Origin: an uncultured beta proteobacterium
Lineage (GTDB): Bacteria > Pseudomonadota > Gammaproteobacteria > Burkholderiales > Rhodocyclaceae
Assembly: GCA_903848955.1 (NCBI GenBank)
Contig: CAINHS010000102.1
Span: forward strand, 1 to 54,855
Length of the DNA: 54,855 nucleotides
Direction of reading: 5' to 3'
Made by a program: the position numbers and the translations under genes. This document shows, piece after piece, positions 9,182 through 21,629 of the stretch (its first letter is position 1; each line of letters starts with the position of its first letter). The notes below the pieces were generated by a model that had not been told where the DNA came from, did not search any database, and saw nothing but the letters and a program-made list of their open reading frames with translations.

Positions 9182-9592
9182 TCAGCCACAGTCAGCCGGC
9201 TGAGCCGTGCCTAGAAATACGGCGTATTCCATATCCTCGAGATCGATGTGTTTGACGATCCACAAGCGAAGCATTCCCGCCAAGTCCTCCTCGACATCCT
9301 TCGCGCACTCCAGTTCGGCCTTCAATCCGGCCAGACCGCTGATTATCGATTGATGCAGTTCAATGTGCGCGGCCAGTTTTGGATACTGGTGATCGCGCAT
9401 GTGCTGCTCTTCAAACTCAAAATGAGTTCTGGTGTAAGACGACAAGGACTCAAGCGCATCGAAGGTTGCGGCGAAACCGTGTCCTTTGCTGATCCACATC
9501 AGAAGCCGTTCCAGATACGAGACGAGCTGGGCGTGCTGTTCGTCGATTGCCGGAATTCCGGTTTTCTTGAATTCGATTTCGGCAGTGGTCAT
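9182..9592 (-). CDS. Stand-alone bacteriohemerythrin
   Basis: A single-domain hemerythrin of 136 aa if started at ATG 9592 (MTTAEIEFKK). The seven diiron ligands are all present in order: the His of IDEQH, the H and E of HFEFE, both H of HIELH, and the H and D of HIDLED. It would bind O2 in the cytosol as a store, scavenger or carrier for the hemerythrin kinase coded nearby on the other strand. A longer version from GTG 9655 adds 21 residues rich in Pro and Lys without a clear ribosome site; I prefer the shorter start because it matches the family's length. It is the last gene of the long minus-strand run, 24 bp or more after the double-receiver gene. Confidence 0.88.
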   Translation of the reverse strand: MTTAEIEFKKTGIPAIDEQHAQLVSYLERLLMWISKGHGFAATFDALESLSSYTRTHFEFEEQHMRDHQYPKLAAHIELHQSIISGLAGLKAELECAKDVEEDLAGMLRLWIVKHIDLEDMEYAVFLGTAQPADCG

Positions 9593-9679
9593 CTTCGGCG
9601 CACCAGGTTCTGGTTTGGATGTAGATAAGTCAACCTTCAAAGGACTTCCCGGCACGGCCGAGGGAGCCCCTGTGTCAGA

Positions 9680-10687
9680 TCAGTCGTTCGTAAAATCGAG
9701 GTCGCGCGCCCGGCACATCTTGGCCAGCACGGCATTTTCGAGGCTCAGCCGGCGGCGCGTCAGAGCCTGCGCCACGGCGGCGCGAAGTTCGTAATCCACC
9801 CAGGGTTTGGCGATGAAATTGTGGATGTGCGCCATGTCCAGGGCAAATACGATCTGGTCCAGATTGGCCACGCCCGAGAGCAGCATGCGCACCGAGTCCG
9901 GCTGCTTTTCGGCGAACACTTCGAGCAGTTTTCCGCCATCCATGCCGGGCATCTGGTAGTCGGCGATGACACAGGAAAAGCTCATCTCGTCGGCCATTTT
10001 GAGGGCATGCGCCGCCGACTCGGTGACCTGCACGCTGATCCGTGCGGAGTCGAGTTCCGGCGAACTGCGCTGACCCGCTTCCAAGCGCATCGCCGAGAAG
10101 ACATCATCGAGCCGGCTGTGATGGGTCAGATCGCGTGCAATGGCATGGGCCACGTTGATGTCGTCATCGACCACCAGGATCTGATCCACCCTGTTGATGG
10201 CGTCGAGCGGCAGATCGATGCCCTTTTCGCGCAGCACCTTGGCCATGCGTCGGTTGTTGATCTGGGTAGAGCGGAAATCGATCGCCTGCATGACCGAGCT
10301 CTTCAGAAAATATCCGCTCCAGGGCTTGGGGATGAAGCGGTAGATATGGGTCTGGTTGATCATCTCCACCAGCGCCGCCATGTCGGTCTGGCCGGACAAC
10401 ACCAGGCGCACGCAGTCGGGCTGAATGGCATGCAGCCGCTTGAGGAATTCCAGGCCGTCCATCTGCGGCATGCGGAAGTCGGTGATGACCACCTCGAACT
10501 CCTTTTCCGTCGCCCGCTGCAACGCCGCCGCCGTATCGGTAAAGCCCTCGACGGCGTAGCGATACCGCCCCAGTGGCGGCGTCGAAAGCTCGCGGCGGAT
10601 GGCGTTGACGATGCCCTGCTCGTCATCGATAACGAGCACGGCACGCAGCGGCGGAGTGTTGTCGGTGGACGCTACAGTGGCAGTCAT
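9680..10687 (-). CDS. Double-receiver (REC-REC) protein without output domain
   Basis: 335 aa made of two receiver domains in tandem. REC1 spans about 14-137 (acid pair D21/D22, phosphoacceptor D70 in VVITDFRMPQMDG, lysine in IPKPW). REC2 spans about 167-305 (VVDDD, D243 in VIADYQMPGMDG, IAKPW), with an insertion of roughly 20 residues after its first helix pair. Both belong to the RpfG-like subtype with LSG...KPW, as does the HD-GYP regulator. No DNA-binding or enzymatic domain follows; a short C-terminal helix ends the protein. It may be a phosphate sink, relay or scaffold between the kinases of both operons. The ATG at 10687 has GGGAGA seven bases upstream. It follows the large hybrid kinase by 74 bp. 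Confidence 0.88.
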   Translation of the reverse strand: MTATVASTDNTPPLRAVLVIDDEQGIVNAIRRELSTPPLGRYRYAVEGFTDTAAALQRATEKEFEVVITDFRMPQMDGLEFLKRLHAIQPDCVRLVLSGQTDMAALVEMINQTHIYRFIPKPWSGYFLKSSVMQAIDFRSTQINNRRMAKVLREKGIDLPLDAINRVDQILVVDDDINVAHAIARDLTHHSRLDDVFSAMRLEAGQRSSPELDSARISVQVTESAAHALKMADEMSFSCVIADYQMPGMDGGKLLEVFAEKQPDSVRMLLSGVANLDQIVFALDMAHIHNFIAKPWVDYELRAAVAQALTRRRLSLENAVLAKMCRARDLDFTND

Positions 10688-10761
10688 TGCATTTCTCCCG
10701 GCAAGTTTATGACAATTCTATTCGATCAACGGCGCATGCGACGAGGGGGCAAACGTGTGCT

Positions 10762-13700
10762 TTAGTTGTCGCCGTCCGCCCCGGTTCGCCCCCGCACTAT
10801 GGCGAGCGCCCCTTCGTAGTCAAAATGCGCAATGCAGCGCACGATTTCGTCACCTTCCTTGCCTAGCGCAGCGCGCAATAATTGTTCTTCGGTGTGGGCC
10901 AGTTCGCTGGCAGCCATATTGCCCTTTTTCAGCAGGTGTTCGAGCTTTGCCAACACCTCATCGACACGGGCCGGGTCAACCACCGCCGGCGCCGGACTGT
11001 CGGTCGCCAGCGCAGCGAGGATACCGGCGAGAAGAGGCAACAACTCGTCGATCAGCTTCCGCGCGCGACGGTCGATTTCCGCCCGTGCTGCCGTCTGGCG
11101 GACCGCCGACTGCAGCGCATTGGCGGCCTCGCTGACGCCCATCGCGCCGAGGTTGCCCGCCGAACCCTTGAGGGCATGTGCCAGCTTCTGAACACCGGGC
11201 AGGTCGCCAGCGTCGAGCATCAGCCGCAGACGTTGCGGATCGGATCCGTGACTATCCGCAAACAGCGCCAGCAACCTGAGGTAACTCTCCCGGTTGTGAA
11301 CGATCGACAAGCCGTGCGCCAGGTCAAGGCCGGCAACCGTCGGCAGGCTGCGCAGGTCGGCATCATCGACCGCCGGCGCTGCGTTGGGCATCTGCGCGTC
11401 TTTTCCGACGCCGGTCAGCGGCAGCCAATGTTCCAGGGTTGCATACAGCTGATCGGGTTCGACCGGCTTGCCGATGAAGTCATTCATGCCCGCATCAGTG
11501 CAGGCCTGCCGGTCCTCGTTGAAGGCATTGGCCGTCATCGCCAGGATCGGTTTGCTTTCCCAACCCGGCAGGGCACGGATGGCGCGGGTGGCTTCGAGGC
11601 CGTCCATCTCGGGCATTTGGATGTCCATCAGGATCAGGTCGTAGTCATGCGCCTGCACCTTGGCCAGGGCTTCGCGGCCATCGGCGGCGGTGTCCACCGC
11701 GAGGCCCGCGCCGTGCAGCAGTTCCAGCGCCACTTCGGAGTTGATCGGGTTGTCTTCGGCCAGCAGCACCCGTGCGCCGGCGTGGTGCTGGCGCAATCGC
11801 GTCTCGGCGTTCTGCACCTCCGCGACAGGAATACTTGGCATCAAGCCATGGCCGTGCTGCAGGCGGGCGGTAAACCAGAAGGTGCTGCCCACCCCCGGCG
11901 TGCTTTCGGCACCGACTTCGCCGCCCATCAGTTCAGCCATGCGCCGGGTGATGACCAGGCCGAGCCCGGTACCGCCGTACTTGCGCGTGGTCGAGGTATC
12001 CGCCTGTTCGAAGGCCTTGAACAGCCGGCCCATCTGCCCGGGCGCGATGCCGATGCCGCTGTCCTGAACCTCGAAGCGCACCAGCAATCCGGCGCCGTCG
12101 TCTTCCAGCAGTTTGGTGCGCAGGACGATGGAGCCGGTCTCGCTGAATTTGACGGCGTTGCTGGCAAAGTTGAGCAAGGCCTGGCGCAGCCGCGTGACAT
12201 CGCCGCGCAGCCACAAGGGCACGCTGCCGGCGTCGGTTTCAAGCCGCAAGCCCTTGGCCTGCGCCGCCTGCCCGATGATCGAGGTGACGTTGTCGAGAAT
12301 CGCCGACAGGTGAAAGTCGACGCTTTCCAGTTGCATCTTGCCGGCCTCGATTTTCGACAGGTCGAGAATGTCGTTGATGATGGCCAGCAGGTGCCGGCCG
12401 GCGCCGTCGATCTTGTCCAGCCGGTCGACCTGTTGCGGTGTCGCCCCGGCGCGCCGCAACAGGTGGGTGAGGCCGATGATGGCATTCATCGGGGTGCGGA
12501 TTTCATGGCTCATGTTGGCCAGAAAGTTGCTCTTGGCGGCGTTGGCGGCCTCGGCCTGACGCCGCGCGTCGACCAGTTCCGTGGTGCGCTCGGCTACCAG
12601 TTGCTGCAGATGATGCCGATGACTGTCCAGTTCGATGCCGATGCGAATTTTTTCGGTGACGTCTTCCTGCACCGCGACATAGTGGCTGATCGAGCCGTCG
12701 GCCTGGCGCAGCGGCGTGATGATGGCAAACTCGATGCAGTCGCGACCGTCTTTTTTGCGATTGTGGAATTCGCCCTTCCACGGCAGGCCCTGGTTCAGTT
12801 CCGCCCACATGCCGACGTAGGTTTCCGGCGGCGTCCTGCCCGACTGCAGAATGCGCGGGTTCTTGCCGATCGCTTCCTCCTGCCGGTAGCCGGTGGCCTG
12901 CACGAAGGCCTGGTTCACGTACTCGATTTCGGCCCGGGTGTTGGTGATGATGATGCTTTCCGGGCTCTGCTCGACGGCCAGTGCCAGCTTGCGCAGCGAC
13001 TCTTCCGCCTGCCGGCGTTCGGTGATGTCGGTATGCGCCACCACCGCACCGCCGTCTTCGGTTTCCAGCGGCGTCACGCTCATGCTGAACCAGCGTTGCT
13101 GCTGCTGCGAATGGCAGGGGTACTCGAGGCGGAAGAGCGGCAGGCGGCCGTCGAGTACCGCCTGGATGCCCTCGCCGGCGCTCGCCGCCTCATCCGACGC
13201 CGCGCCGGAGCTGGTGCGGCACAGCACCAGATAGTTTTCGCCAACCCCGGTATGCGGCGCCGGTTGGTCCGGCACGATGCCGTTTCCCAGCGCAAACGCG
13301 TGCCAGGGCCGATTCACCGCCGTGATTACGCCGCTGCGGTCGAGCACCGCAATTTCGACGTCGACCGAATCGAGAATGGCGCGACCGAAGGCATCGCTGT
13401 CGCGCAGCGCCGCCTGGTCCAGCGCCTGATCTTCGAGCATGCTCAGCAAGGCAAGGCGGGCTTCGTCCGATGCCGTTTGCATCGCAACGCGCTGGGTGAC
13501 GTCGCGGATGAAGGCGGTCACCCCCGTGATCTTGCCGTCCGCCTGCCGCACCGGATTCCAGGTAAATTCGTAATGAATATCCGCGCCGGGCTGATGCTGG
13601 ATTTCGGTAACAATTTCGCCGCCGAGAGCCCGATCGATGCTTTGCCGGGCCAGTTCCCGCAGCCGGGAGTCGGTCATGCACTCCAGCAGGCTGGTACCGA

Positions 13701-14349
13701 CCTGGAGTTCGGCCTGCCAGATCGCGCGCATCTCCTGGCGGTGCTTTTCGTTGAAGGTCGTGTAACGGTAGTTCCGATCCAGCGAAAAAATCACGATGTC
13801 GGCGGGACTGTTGATCAAGGCATAGAGCAGGGCATTCCGTGTCTTCAGGCTCTCCTCGGCCTGCCTGCGCTCGGCCAGCTCCCGGTGCAGTTCGCCGGTT
13901 CGCGCGGCGACGCGCCGCTCGAGCGTCTCGTTTGCCGCGCGCAAGGCGATTTCCAGTCGCTTGCGTTCGATCGCGAAGCGCAGCGTGCGCTCGATCAGTG
14001 CGCCGCTTGATTCGCCCTTCACCAGGAAATCCTGCGCGCCACGCCGGATCGCCGCGCGGCCGACATCCGCGTCATGCGATCCTGTCAGCACCACCAGCGG
14101 CAGCACCTCGGCGCGGTCCATGACTGCCAGTGCCGTGTCGAGCCCGTCGCTGTCGGGCAGGCCGAGGTCGCACAGCACGACGTCAAACGGTTCTGCTGCA
14201 ATGCGTGCCAGCGCGTCCGCCAGCCGTTCGACGCCGATGATGGCGAACATGCCCGGCACGTGGTCGGCGAGCGCGGTCTGCACCAGCAGCGCATCGCCCG
14301 GGTTGTCCTCGATCAGCAGGACACGAAAGGTAGGCGTGGGACTATCCAA
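10762..14349 (-). CDS. Large hybrid kinase: REC-PAS-PAS-PAS-HisKA-HATPase-REC-Hpt
   Basis: A 1195-aa cytoplasmic phosphorelay kinase. Domains in order: N-terminal REC (about 8-125, [13 protein letters not shown], Asp in [13 protein letters not shown]); coiled coil; three PAS domains (about 170-290, 320-435, 445-565, the last closing with [11 protein letters not shown]); HisKA with [18 protein letters not shown] near 615; ATP domain ([27 protein letters not shown]); a second REC ([18 protein letters not shown], Asp in [13 protein letters not shown]); and a C-terminal Hpt with the phospho-His in [13 protein letters not shown]. The complete His-Asp-His chain lets it pass phosphate to a separate regulator. 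The start is TTG at 14347-14349: the preceding gene's stop region AAAGGATAG supplies the ribosome site, so translation is probably coupled to the Rcp1-type regulator. Confidence 0.92.
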   Translation of the reverse strand: MDSPTPTFRVLLIEDNPGDALLVQTALADHVPGMFAIIGVERLADALARIAAEPFDVVLCDLGLPDSDGLDTALAVMDRAEVLPLVVLTGSHDADVGRAAIRRGAQDFLVKGESSGALIERTLRFAIERKRLEIALRAANETLERRVAARTGELHRELAERRQAEESLKTRNALLYALINSPADIVIFSLDRNYRYTTFNEKHRQEMRAIWQAELQVGTSLLECMTDSRLRELARQSIDRALGGEIVTEIQHQPGADIHYEFTWNPVRQADGKITGVTAFIRDVTQRVAMQTASDEARLALLSMLEDQALDQAALRDSDAFGRAILDSVDVEIAVLDRSGVITAVNRPWHAFALGNGIVPDQPAPHTGVGENYLVLCRTSSGAASDEAASAGEGIQAVLDGRLPLFRLEYPCHSQQQQRWFSMSVTPLETEDGGAVVAHTDITERRQAEESLRKLALAVEQSPESIIITNTRAEIEYVNQAFVQATGYRQEEAIGKNPRILQSGRTPPETYVGMWAELNQGLPWKGEFHNRKKDGRDCIEFAIITPLRQADGSISHYVAVQEDVTEKIRIGIELDSHRHHLQQLVAERTTELVDARRQAEAANAAKSNFLANMSHEIRTPMNAIIGLTHLLRRAGATPQQVDRLDKIDGAGRHLLAIINDILDLSKIEAGKMQLESVDFHLSAILDNVTSIIGQAAQAKGLRLETDAGSVPLWLRGDVTRLRQALLNFASNAVKFSETGSIVLRTKLLEDDGAGLLVRFEVQDSGIGIAPGQMGRLFKAFEQADTSTTRKYGGTGLGLVITRRMAELMGGEVGAESTPGVGSTFWFTARLQHGHGLMPSIPVAEVQNAETRLRQHHAGARVLLAEDNPINSEVALELLHGAGLAVDTAADGREALAKVQAHDYDLILMDIQMPEMDGLEATRAIRALPGWESKPILAMTANAFNEDRQACTDAGMNDFIGKPVEPDQLYATLEHWLPLTGVGKDAQMPNAAPAVDDADLRSLPTVAGLDLAHGLSIVHNRESYLRLLALFADSHGSDPQRLRLMLDAGDLPGVQKLAHALKGSAGNLGAMGVSEAANALQSAVRQTAARAEIDRRARKLIDELLPLLAGILAALATDSPAPAVVDPARVDEVLAKLEHLLKKGNMAASELAHTEEQLLRAALGKEGDEIVRCIAHFDYEGALAIVRGRTGADGDN

Positions 14350-14353
14350 GAGT

Positions 14354-14799
14354 CTATCCTTTGGGCAAAGTCACCACGCGAACCCAGAAGTCGTCAATTT
14401 GGGCGACGACCTTCATGAATTGCTCCATATCCACCGGTTTGGTGATGTAACAGTTCGCATGCAGGTCATAGGCGCGCAGCACATCCTCCTCGGCCTGCGA
14501 GGTAGTCAGGACCACCACCGGGATGCGCTTGAGCACGGGATCAGCCTTCACTTCGGCCAGCACCGCGCGCCCGTCTTTCTTCGGCAGATTGAGGTCGAGC
14601 AGGATCAGGTCCGGCCGTGGCGCATCGCCGAAGCGGCCCTCGCGCCGCAGGAATTGCATCGCCTCGATGCCATCCTCGACGACGTGGATGTAGTTTTCGA
14701 GCTTGGCTTCGTGCATCGCCTCGATGACAAGGCGGGTGTCGCCGGGGTTGTCTTCCACCAGCAGGATGACGATCGCCTGCCTGTTGTTTCCATTCGAGC

Positions 14800-14803
<4 letters not shown>
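14354..14803 (-). CDS. Rcp1-type single-domain response regulator
   Basis: A 149-aa receiver-only protein of the Rcp1 class that typically partners bacteriophytochrome-like kinases. Hallmarks are [12 protein letters not shown] near 14-25, phosphoacceptor D70 in [13 protein letters not shown], the TTS motif ([13 protein letters not shown]) and lysine in [10 protein letters not shown]. There is no output domain. Its ATG overlaps the stop of the 958-aa kinase upstream (ATGA at 14800-14803), so it is the obvious partner of that kinase. Downstream, its last codons form the ribosome site of the large hybrid kinase, whose N-terminal REC looks like the same subtype (EDNPGDALL). Confidence 0.92.
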
Positions 14804-17676
<2,873 letters not shown>

Positions 17677-17686
17677 GGCCGCGCTT

Positions 17687-19384
17687 TCACTTTTCTGGCT
17701 CCGCCTCCGCCGCGCTCGGATAGCGCGGCGGTTGGCCGAACTCGGCCAACAGGCTGTTGACTTCTTTCTTCATGGCCAGGACGCGGCCTTCGCGGCCAAG
17801 CGTCACCTGTTGCCAGCGGCGCAGCTCGTCGAGTTGTTTATCCAGCGTCGAGGTCATTGCCTCCGCTTGGCAGCGTGCGGCGACGGCGTCCGCCATCAGG
17901 TTCAGTGTCGCCCGGCCGGCCTGGCGCTGGGCTTCGAGGGCAGCGGCCTGCTCGCTGATGCGCCGGTCTTCGCTTTCATGGCTGCGGGCCTCGGCCTGCT
18001 TGCGTTCGGTGATGTCTTCCGCAGCCGAGAAGAGTTTGTCTCCCTGTGTGCTACGAATGACGGCACCCCAATATCTGCCAATGATTTCTCGGCCATTCTT
18101 GCTCTGAAGGACAAGTTCCATACCATTCACCGAACCAGTTTGCTGCAACTCTTGCACCATCCGCATCCGTTCATCCTTACTGATCCAGCCAAGCTCAATT
18201 GCTGTCTTGCCAACGGCTTCTTCTCGGCTAAATTCAGAAACCCTGCAAAAGCTGTCATTGACTTCAAGATATTTTCCTGTAGCCAGATCGCTGAGGGAGT
18301 TCATCAGGGGACTCTTGCTAAATGCATAGACTAAAAGTTCCCTGCTTTCGCGCAGCGCATCCTCCGCCCGCTGGCGCTCAAGCTCGTCGGCGGCCACGAA
18401 GCGTGCATGCGCCAACCGCCGTCGCTGGCCCACGAACAGACCGATGCCGGCAACGAGAGCGACCAGTCCGAACAGCATGGCCTTTTCGTAGGCATCCTTG
18501 CGCCACAAGGCAAAGATGGCCGGCAAATCGCGCGCGACGGACACCACCAGGGTTTTGTCCATCAGTAGGTCCGCAGGCTTGATGGTGCGCAGGGCCATCA
18601 TGCGTTCATCGCCGGTGGCATAGGCAATCCCCGTCAGCAGCGTCGCCTGCTGCCCGCTGTCGCGGTGACGGGTAAAGAAACTGCCGGGTTGCGCGAGATC
18701 CTGCCCTTGCAGGCCGGCTTGCTCGGGCACGATCGCAAACAGCCTGCCGTCGGAATGAGTGACGGAAACCCGCATATCCGGCGCATAGACGACCGAATGC
18801 AGCAGGGTCTTGAAATAGCCGGGGTCGATGGTGACCCCGACCATTCCAATTATCTGGCCACGGTCATCGGCAATCAGCTTCACCGCCGTCATGGCGAAAG
18901 CTCCGAGCGCCGTGGTGTAAGGCGCCGAAAGGTGGAGCATGGCCGGGTTGCGGCTTTGCAGGGCGGCCTTGACATACTCCCGCTCGCGGAAATTCCACCC
19001 CATAATCTCCTTGCGGTTGGTAGCGAGCACGGTGGCGTCGGCATCGTAAACGAGCAGGGTGCGCACCCCCGGCATGACTTCGACCAGGGCCTGCAGGCGG
19101 TCGTTGATCAGGTCCGTACTGTCCTTTTGCGCTTTCAACAGAGGCAAATCCCTGCGGATCGACTCCAGTGCGCGATTGGTCGCAAACAACTGGCGCCTGA
19201 TATTTTCATCAATCATGCTGGCCCGACGGGACAAGCGCTCGCGCTCCTCGTCCTCGAGCTCCTGGCGGTCGGCATAGAGACTCCAGCCCATGCCGCCGCC
19301 AAGCATCAGCAGGGCCGCCGCAAGGAACAGCCATTCCCGCGTCAAGCGGGCCGCAAGGCGCTCGTTCGCCGGGAGCGTGCTCAT
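17687..19384 (-). CDS. Cache-PAS sensor protein without kinase domain
   Basis: 565 aa. One membrane helix (about 18-36), a double-Cache-like periplasmic sensor (about 40-300, containing GWNFREREYVKAALQ and VGVTIDPGYFKTLL), a second helix (about 310-328), a PAS domain (about 350-465, ending FSAAEDITERKQAEARS) and a C-terminal helical tail. The tail (about 480-550) contains LNLMADAVAARCQAEA and ELRRWQQVTLGREGRVLAMK followed by KEVNSLLAEFGQPPRY. There is no His kinase, GGDEF, EAL or methyl-accepting domain, so the signal must leave through protein contact. It starts by ATGA overlap with the preceding gene (19381-19384) and ends 10 bp before the phytochrome-type kinase. A related tail is present in the next two proteins. 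The role as an input subunit for the adjacent kinase is inference. Confidence 0.85.
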   Translation of the reverse strand: MSTLPANERLAARLTREWLFLAAALLMLGGGMGWSLYADRQELEDEERERLSRRASMIDENIRRQLFATNRALESIRRDLPLLKAQKDSTDLINDRLQALVEVMPGVRTLLVYDADATVLATNRKEIMGWNFREREYVKAALQSRNPAMLHLSAPYTTALGAFAMTAVKLIADDRGQIIGMVGVTIDPGYFKTLLHSVVYAPDMRVSVTHSDGRLFAIVPEQAGLQGQDLAQPGSFFTRHRDSGQQATLLTGIAYATGDERMMALRTIKPADLLMDKTLVVSVARDLPAIFALWRKDAYEKAMLFGLVALVAGIGLFVGQRRRLAHARFVAADELERQRAEDALRESRELLVYAFSKSPLMNSLSDLATGKYLEVNDSFCRVSEFSREEAVGKTAIELGWISKDERMRMVQELQQTGSVNGMELVLQSKNGREIIGRYWGAVIRSTQGDKLFSAAEDITERKQAEARSHESEDRRISEQAAALEAQRQAGRATLNLMADAVAARCQAEAMTSTLDKQLDELRRWQQVTLGREGRVLAMKKEVNSLLAEFGQPPRYPSAAEAEPEK

Positions 19385-20775
19385 CGCGGCGTGCCTGTGG
19401 CCGGTGAGTCCGAATCGCTCGCCGCGGCGATCGGGTCCTGCGGCAGATCGGCAAAGGCCAGGTCGAACGGCGCCGCCAGCCCGAGTTGCAGCGACAGCGC
19501 GTTCACCTGGCGTTTGAGACCGATCATGTCCAGTTCGCGACCGACCGAGAGACGATTGAAGCGGTCGAGTTGCTCGTTGCGATGGCGCAGAGCTTCGGTT
19601 TGCTGTTGCAGCGCCGTGGCTACCGCCTCGGCGGCGGTACGGGCCGCAATCGCGTCCTCCATCAGGTTCAGTGCCGCAATCCGACCCCGGCGCTGGGCTT
19701 CAAGGGCGTCGGTCATCTCGGCTTTGCGCCGGGCCTCGCTTTCCAGTAGCGCCGCTGTCATCTGCTTGCTCCCGGTGATGTCGAGGATGCAGGACAAGAC
19801 GTTGCCTCCGCCTTCTGCGGAGAGGATGTTCGCCGAAAAAAGCCCCGTCACCGGCGCCCCGGATTTCGTCCGAAAATTCAGCTCTCGCGCTATTACCCTG
19901 CCGTCCCTTGCCAGGGTCTCCTTGACGGCAACGCGATCCTCGTCGCGTTCCCACAGCTGCAGATCGATGGGTGACTTGCCGACGACTTCAGCTCGCTCAT
20001 AGCCGGTGACAGCCGCGAACTGATCATTCACCTCGACGATGACGCCGTCGGACTGCCGCGTCATCGTGATGGCGTAGGGAGCCAACTGGAAGGCTCTGGC
20101 GAACTTGTCTTGCTCGGTCGCGATCTCCATGACCAGACGCCTGTTCACCATCAGCACCAGGCTATAGGTCAGCAAAATGAGCAGGGTCTGATAGGTGATC
20201 AGTACCATTATCTCGAAGCCGCCTGACTGGAGGTAGTCTTGCGGGCCTCGCCCACCGGCAAAATGGCCGGCGATGCGGACGATGCTGAGCAGGCAATAGC
20301 CGACGAATATCATGCCGGCGCCGAATGTCAGCCGGCGCAGCATGGGCTCGACGCGATGCCACAAGAGCCACACGCATTGCCCGCAAATGATCAGGAAAAA
20401 AATCGAGAAGATCAGCGTACGTGTGGGCAGATCGGAATCAAACAGGTAAAAAACAAAGCTTCCGGCCGCGAGCAACAGATAGTTGTGCAGTTGCGGTCCG
20501 GGCTTGCGCAGGAATCGTTCCAGCCCGACCAAGTTCAGCAACGATCCCACCATCGACAGGATGTTGGCGAAGGTGATGGATATCCAGTCCGGGGCTATGC
20601 CGCGCGACGCGATCAGGCACAGCATCACGGTTTGAAAAACGAAGTTGATGGCCAGGAGGTTCAGGCCGTCGAAACGGTTGCGGTTCTCCCACCACAACTG
20701 GATGACAAACAGTGTGCAGACCAGGTAACTGATCGCGGCGAGGACAACCACGGTGCGCATGTCGAGATGCATCAT
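19381..20775 (-). CDS. Integral-membrane PAS protein without kinase domain
   Basis: 464 aa. The first 215 residues contain about seven hydrophobic helices (VVVLAAISYLVCTLFVIQLW, then LIFSIFFLIICGQCVWLLW), a membrane sensor region I cannot assign to a named family. A PAS domain follows (about 225-345, FQLAPYAITMTRQSDGVIVE, closing SCILDITGSKQM), then a coiled coil and the C-terminal module: LNLMEDAIAARTAAEAVATA and NEQLDRFNRLSVGRELDMIG, continuing LKRQVNALSLQLGLAAPF. No catalytic or DNA-binding domain is seen. The start ATG overlaps the upstream PAS gene's stop (20772-20775) and its own stop overlaps the Cache-PAS start. It is likely a sensory subunit acting with neighbours. Confidence 0.83.
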   Translation of the reverse strand: MMHLDMRTVVVLAAISYLVCTLFVIQLWWENRNRFDGLNLLAINFVFQTVMLCLIASRGIAPDWISITFANILSMVGSLLNLVGLERFLRKPGPQLHNYLLLAAGSFVFYLFDSDLPTRTLIFSIFFLIICGQCVWLLWHRVEPMLRRLTFGAGMIFVGYCLLSIVRIAGHFAGGRGPQDYLQSGGFEIMVLITYQTLLILLTYSLVLMVNRRLVMEIATEQDKFARAFQLAPYAITMTRQSDGVIVEVNDQFAAVTGYERAEVVGKSPIDLQLWERDEDRVAVKETLARDGRVIARELNFRTKSGAPVTGLFSANILSAEGGGNVLSCILDITGSKQMTAALLESEARRKAEMTDALEAQRRGRIAALNLMEDAIAARTAAEAVATALQQQTEALRHRNEQLDRFNRLSVGRELDMIGLKRQVNALSLQLGLAAPFDLAFADLPQDPIAAASDSDSPATGTPR

Positions 20776-21566
20776 GTCGGCCCCTTTGCGGTTGGCGCGT
20801 CAGCAAAGTCCAGTGCAAACGGAGGGGTGCGCCCGAGTTCGCGCGACAGCGCATTCACCTGTCGCTTGAGATCGATCATGGCCAGCTCGCGGTCGACGGC
20901 AGCCCGGTTGAAGCGCTCCAGTTCCTCGTTTCGTTTCAACAGTGCGGCCTCGGCGGATTTCCTGAGGCTGACGTCGGTCAGGGCAATGCGAATTGCCGCA
21001 GCGCTGGCGCCGTCCCCGGGGATGCCGGCCCGCAAAACGGAATCTCCGGCAAGCAAGGCGCCGCTTCGCATAACTTTTTGGGGCGCACAGTCCAGTCGCA
21101 CCTGAAACACCGTGCCGTCGCCGCGCCGCACGGCCAGTTCCGCCGTGCCATTGTCGCCCCCTTGCTTCACGCTCATGAAAAGCCTCATCCAGCGCGCCTG
21201 GTCTTTGTCGAGGACCATGGAAGCGAAGCTACGCCGCAGCAGCTTCTTGCGTTCTCTCCCGAGCAGAGCCACGGCGGTGAAGTTGGTCTCCTCGATCATG
21301 CCCTCCGTGTCGAGCGTGAGATAACCGACCGGGGCAAAGTCGTAGAGATCGACATAGCGGTCGCGCGCGGCTTCCAGCTCGGTCTGTTTCTGGCGCAGGG
21401 CCTCGTTCTGCATTTCCAGTTCGACCTGATGCACCTGAAGTTCATGCAACAGCTTTTCGTCCGGGTGCGCGGGATTTCCCCGGGTCAGCCGTTCATTGTC
21501 GATATGCCTCTCGGCTTTCGCCCGCAGAAGTAGATCGCGTTGTTGCTTTTCGTCAGGAGGGTTCAT
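20772..21566 (-). CDS. Cytosolic PAS protein without kinase domain
   Basis: 264 aa. An N-terminal helix with [19 protein letters not shown] (about 40-60) runs into a PAS domain opening [17 protein letters not shown] (about 74-90) and ending ALTDVSLRKSAEAALLK near 200-215. The last 45 residues are the shared tail: NEELERFNRAAVDRELAMID, then LKRQVNALSRELGRTPPF. No membrane helices and no output domain are visible. The ATG at 21566 has GGAG six bases upstream. The N-terminal half is very similar, at DNA level too, to the start of the kinase at 24353-26902, which suggests duplication. It is first of the translationally coupled trio. Confidence 0.83.
   Translation of the reverse strand: MNPPDEKQQRDLLLRAKAERHIDNERLTRGNPAHPDEKLLHELQVHQVELEMQNEALRQKQTELEAARDRYVDLYDFAPVGYLTLDTEGMIEETNFTAVALLGRERKKLLRRSFASMVLDKDQARWMRLFMSVKQGGDNGTAELAVRRGDGTVFQVRLDCAPQKVMRSGALLAGDSVLRAGIPGDGASAAAIRIALTDVSLRKSAEAALLKRNEELERFNRAAVDRELAMIDLKRQVNALSRELGRTPPFALDFADAPTAKGPT
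21314..21448. repeat. Duplicated segment, copy 1
   Basis: This 135-bp stretch, coding the helix and start of the PAS domain, recurs at 26659-26793 in the same orientation, with no length difference and mostly identical bases. The start ATAACCGACCGGGGC and the end CTGATGCACCTGAAGTT are shared. It marks duplication between the kinase-less PAS gene and the triple-PAS kinase, and a possible recombination site. Confidence 0.7.
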
Positions 21567-21629
21567 GACTTCTCCTTCGCCTCGATCGTTGCCATCGCCA
21601 GCAGAATCAGCCGGGCTTGCCCCGGCACT

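Noticed and set aside
10882-14010. A 1042-codon plus-strand open frame over the large hybrid kinase
   Set aside because: It is the antisense shadow of a high-GC kinase gene: no domains, and residue composition typical of mirrored codons.
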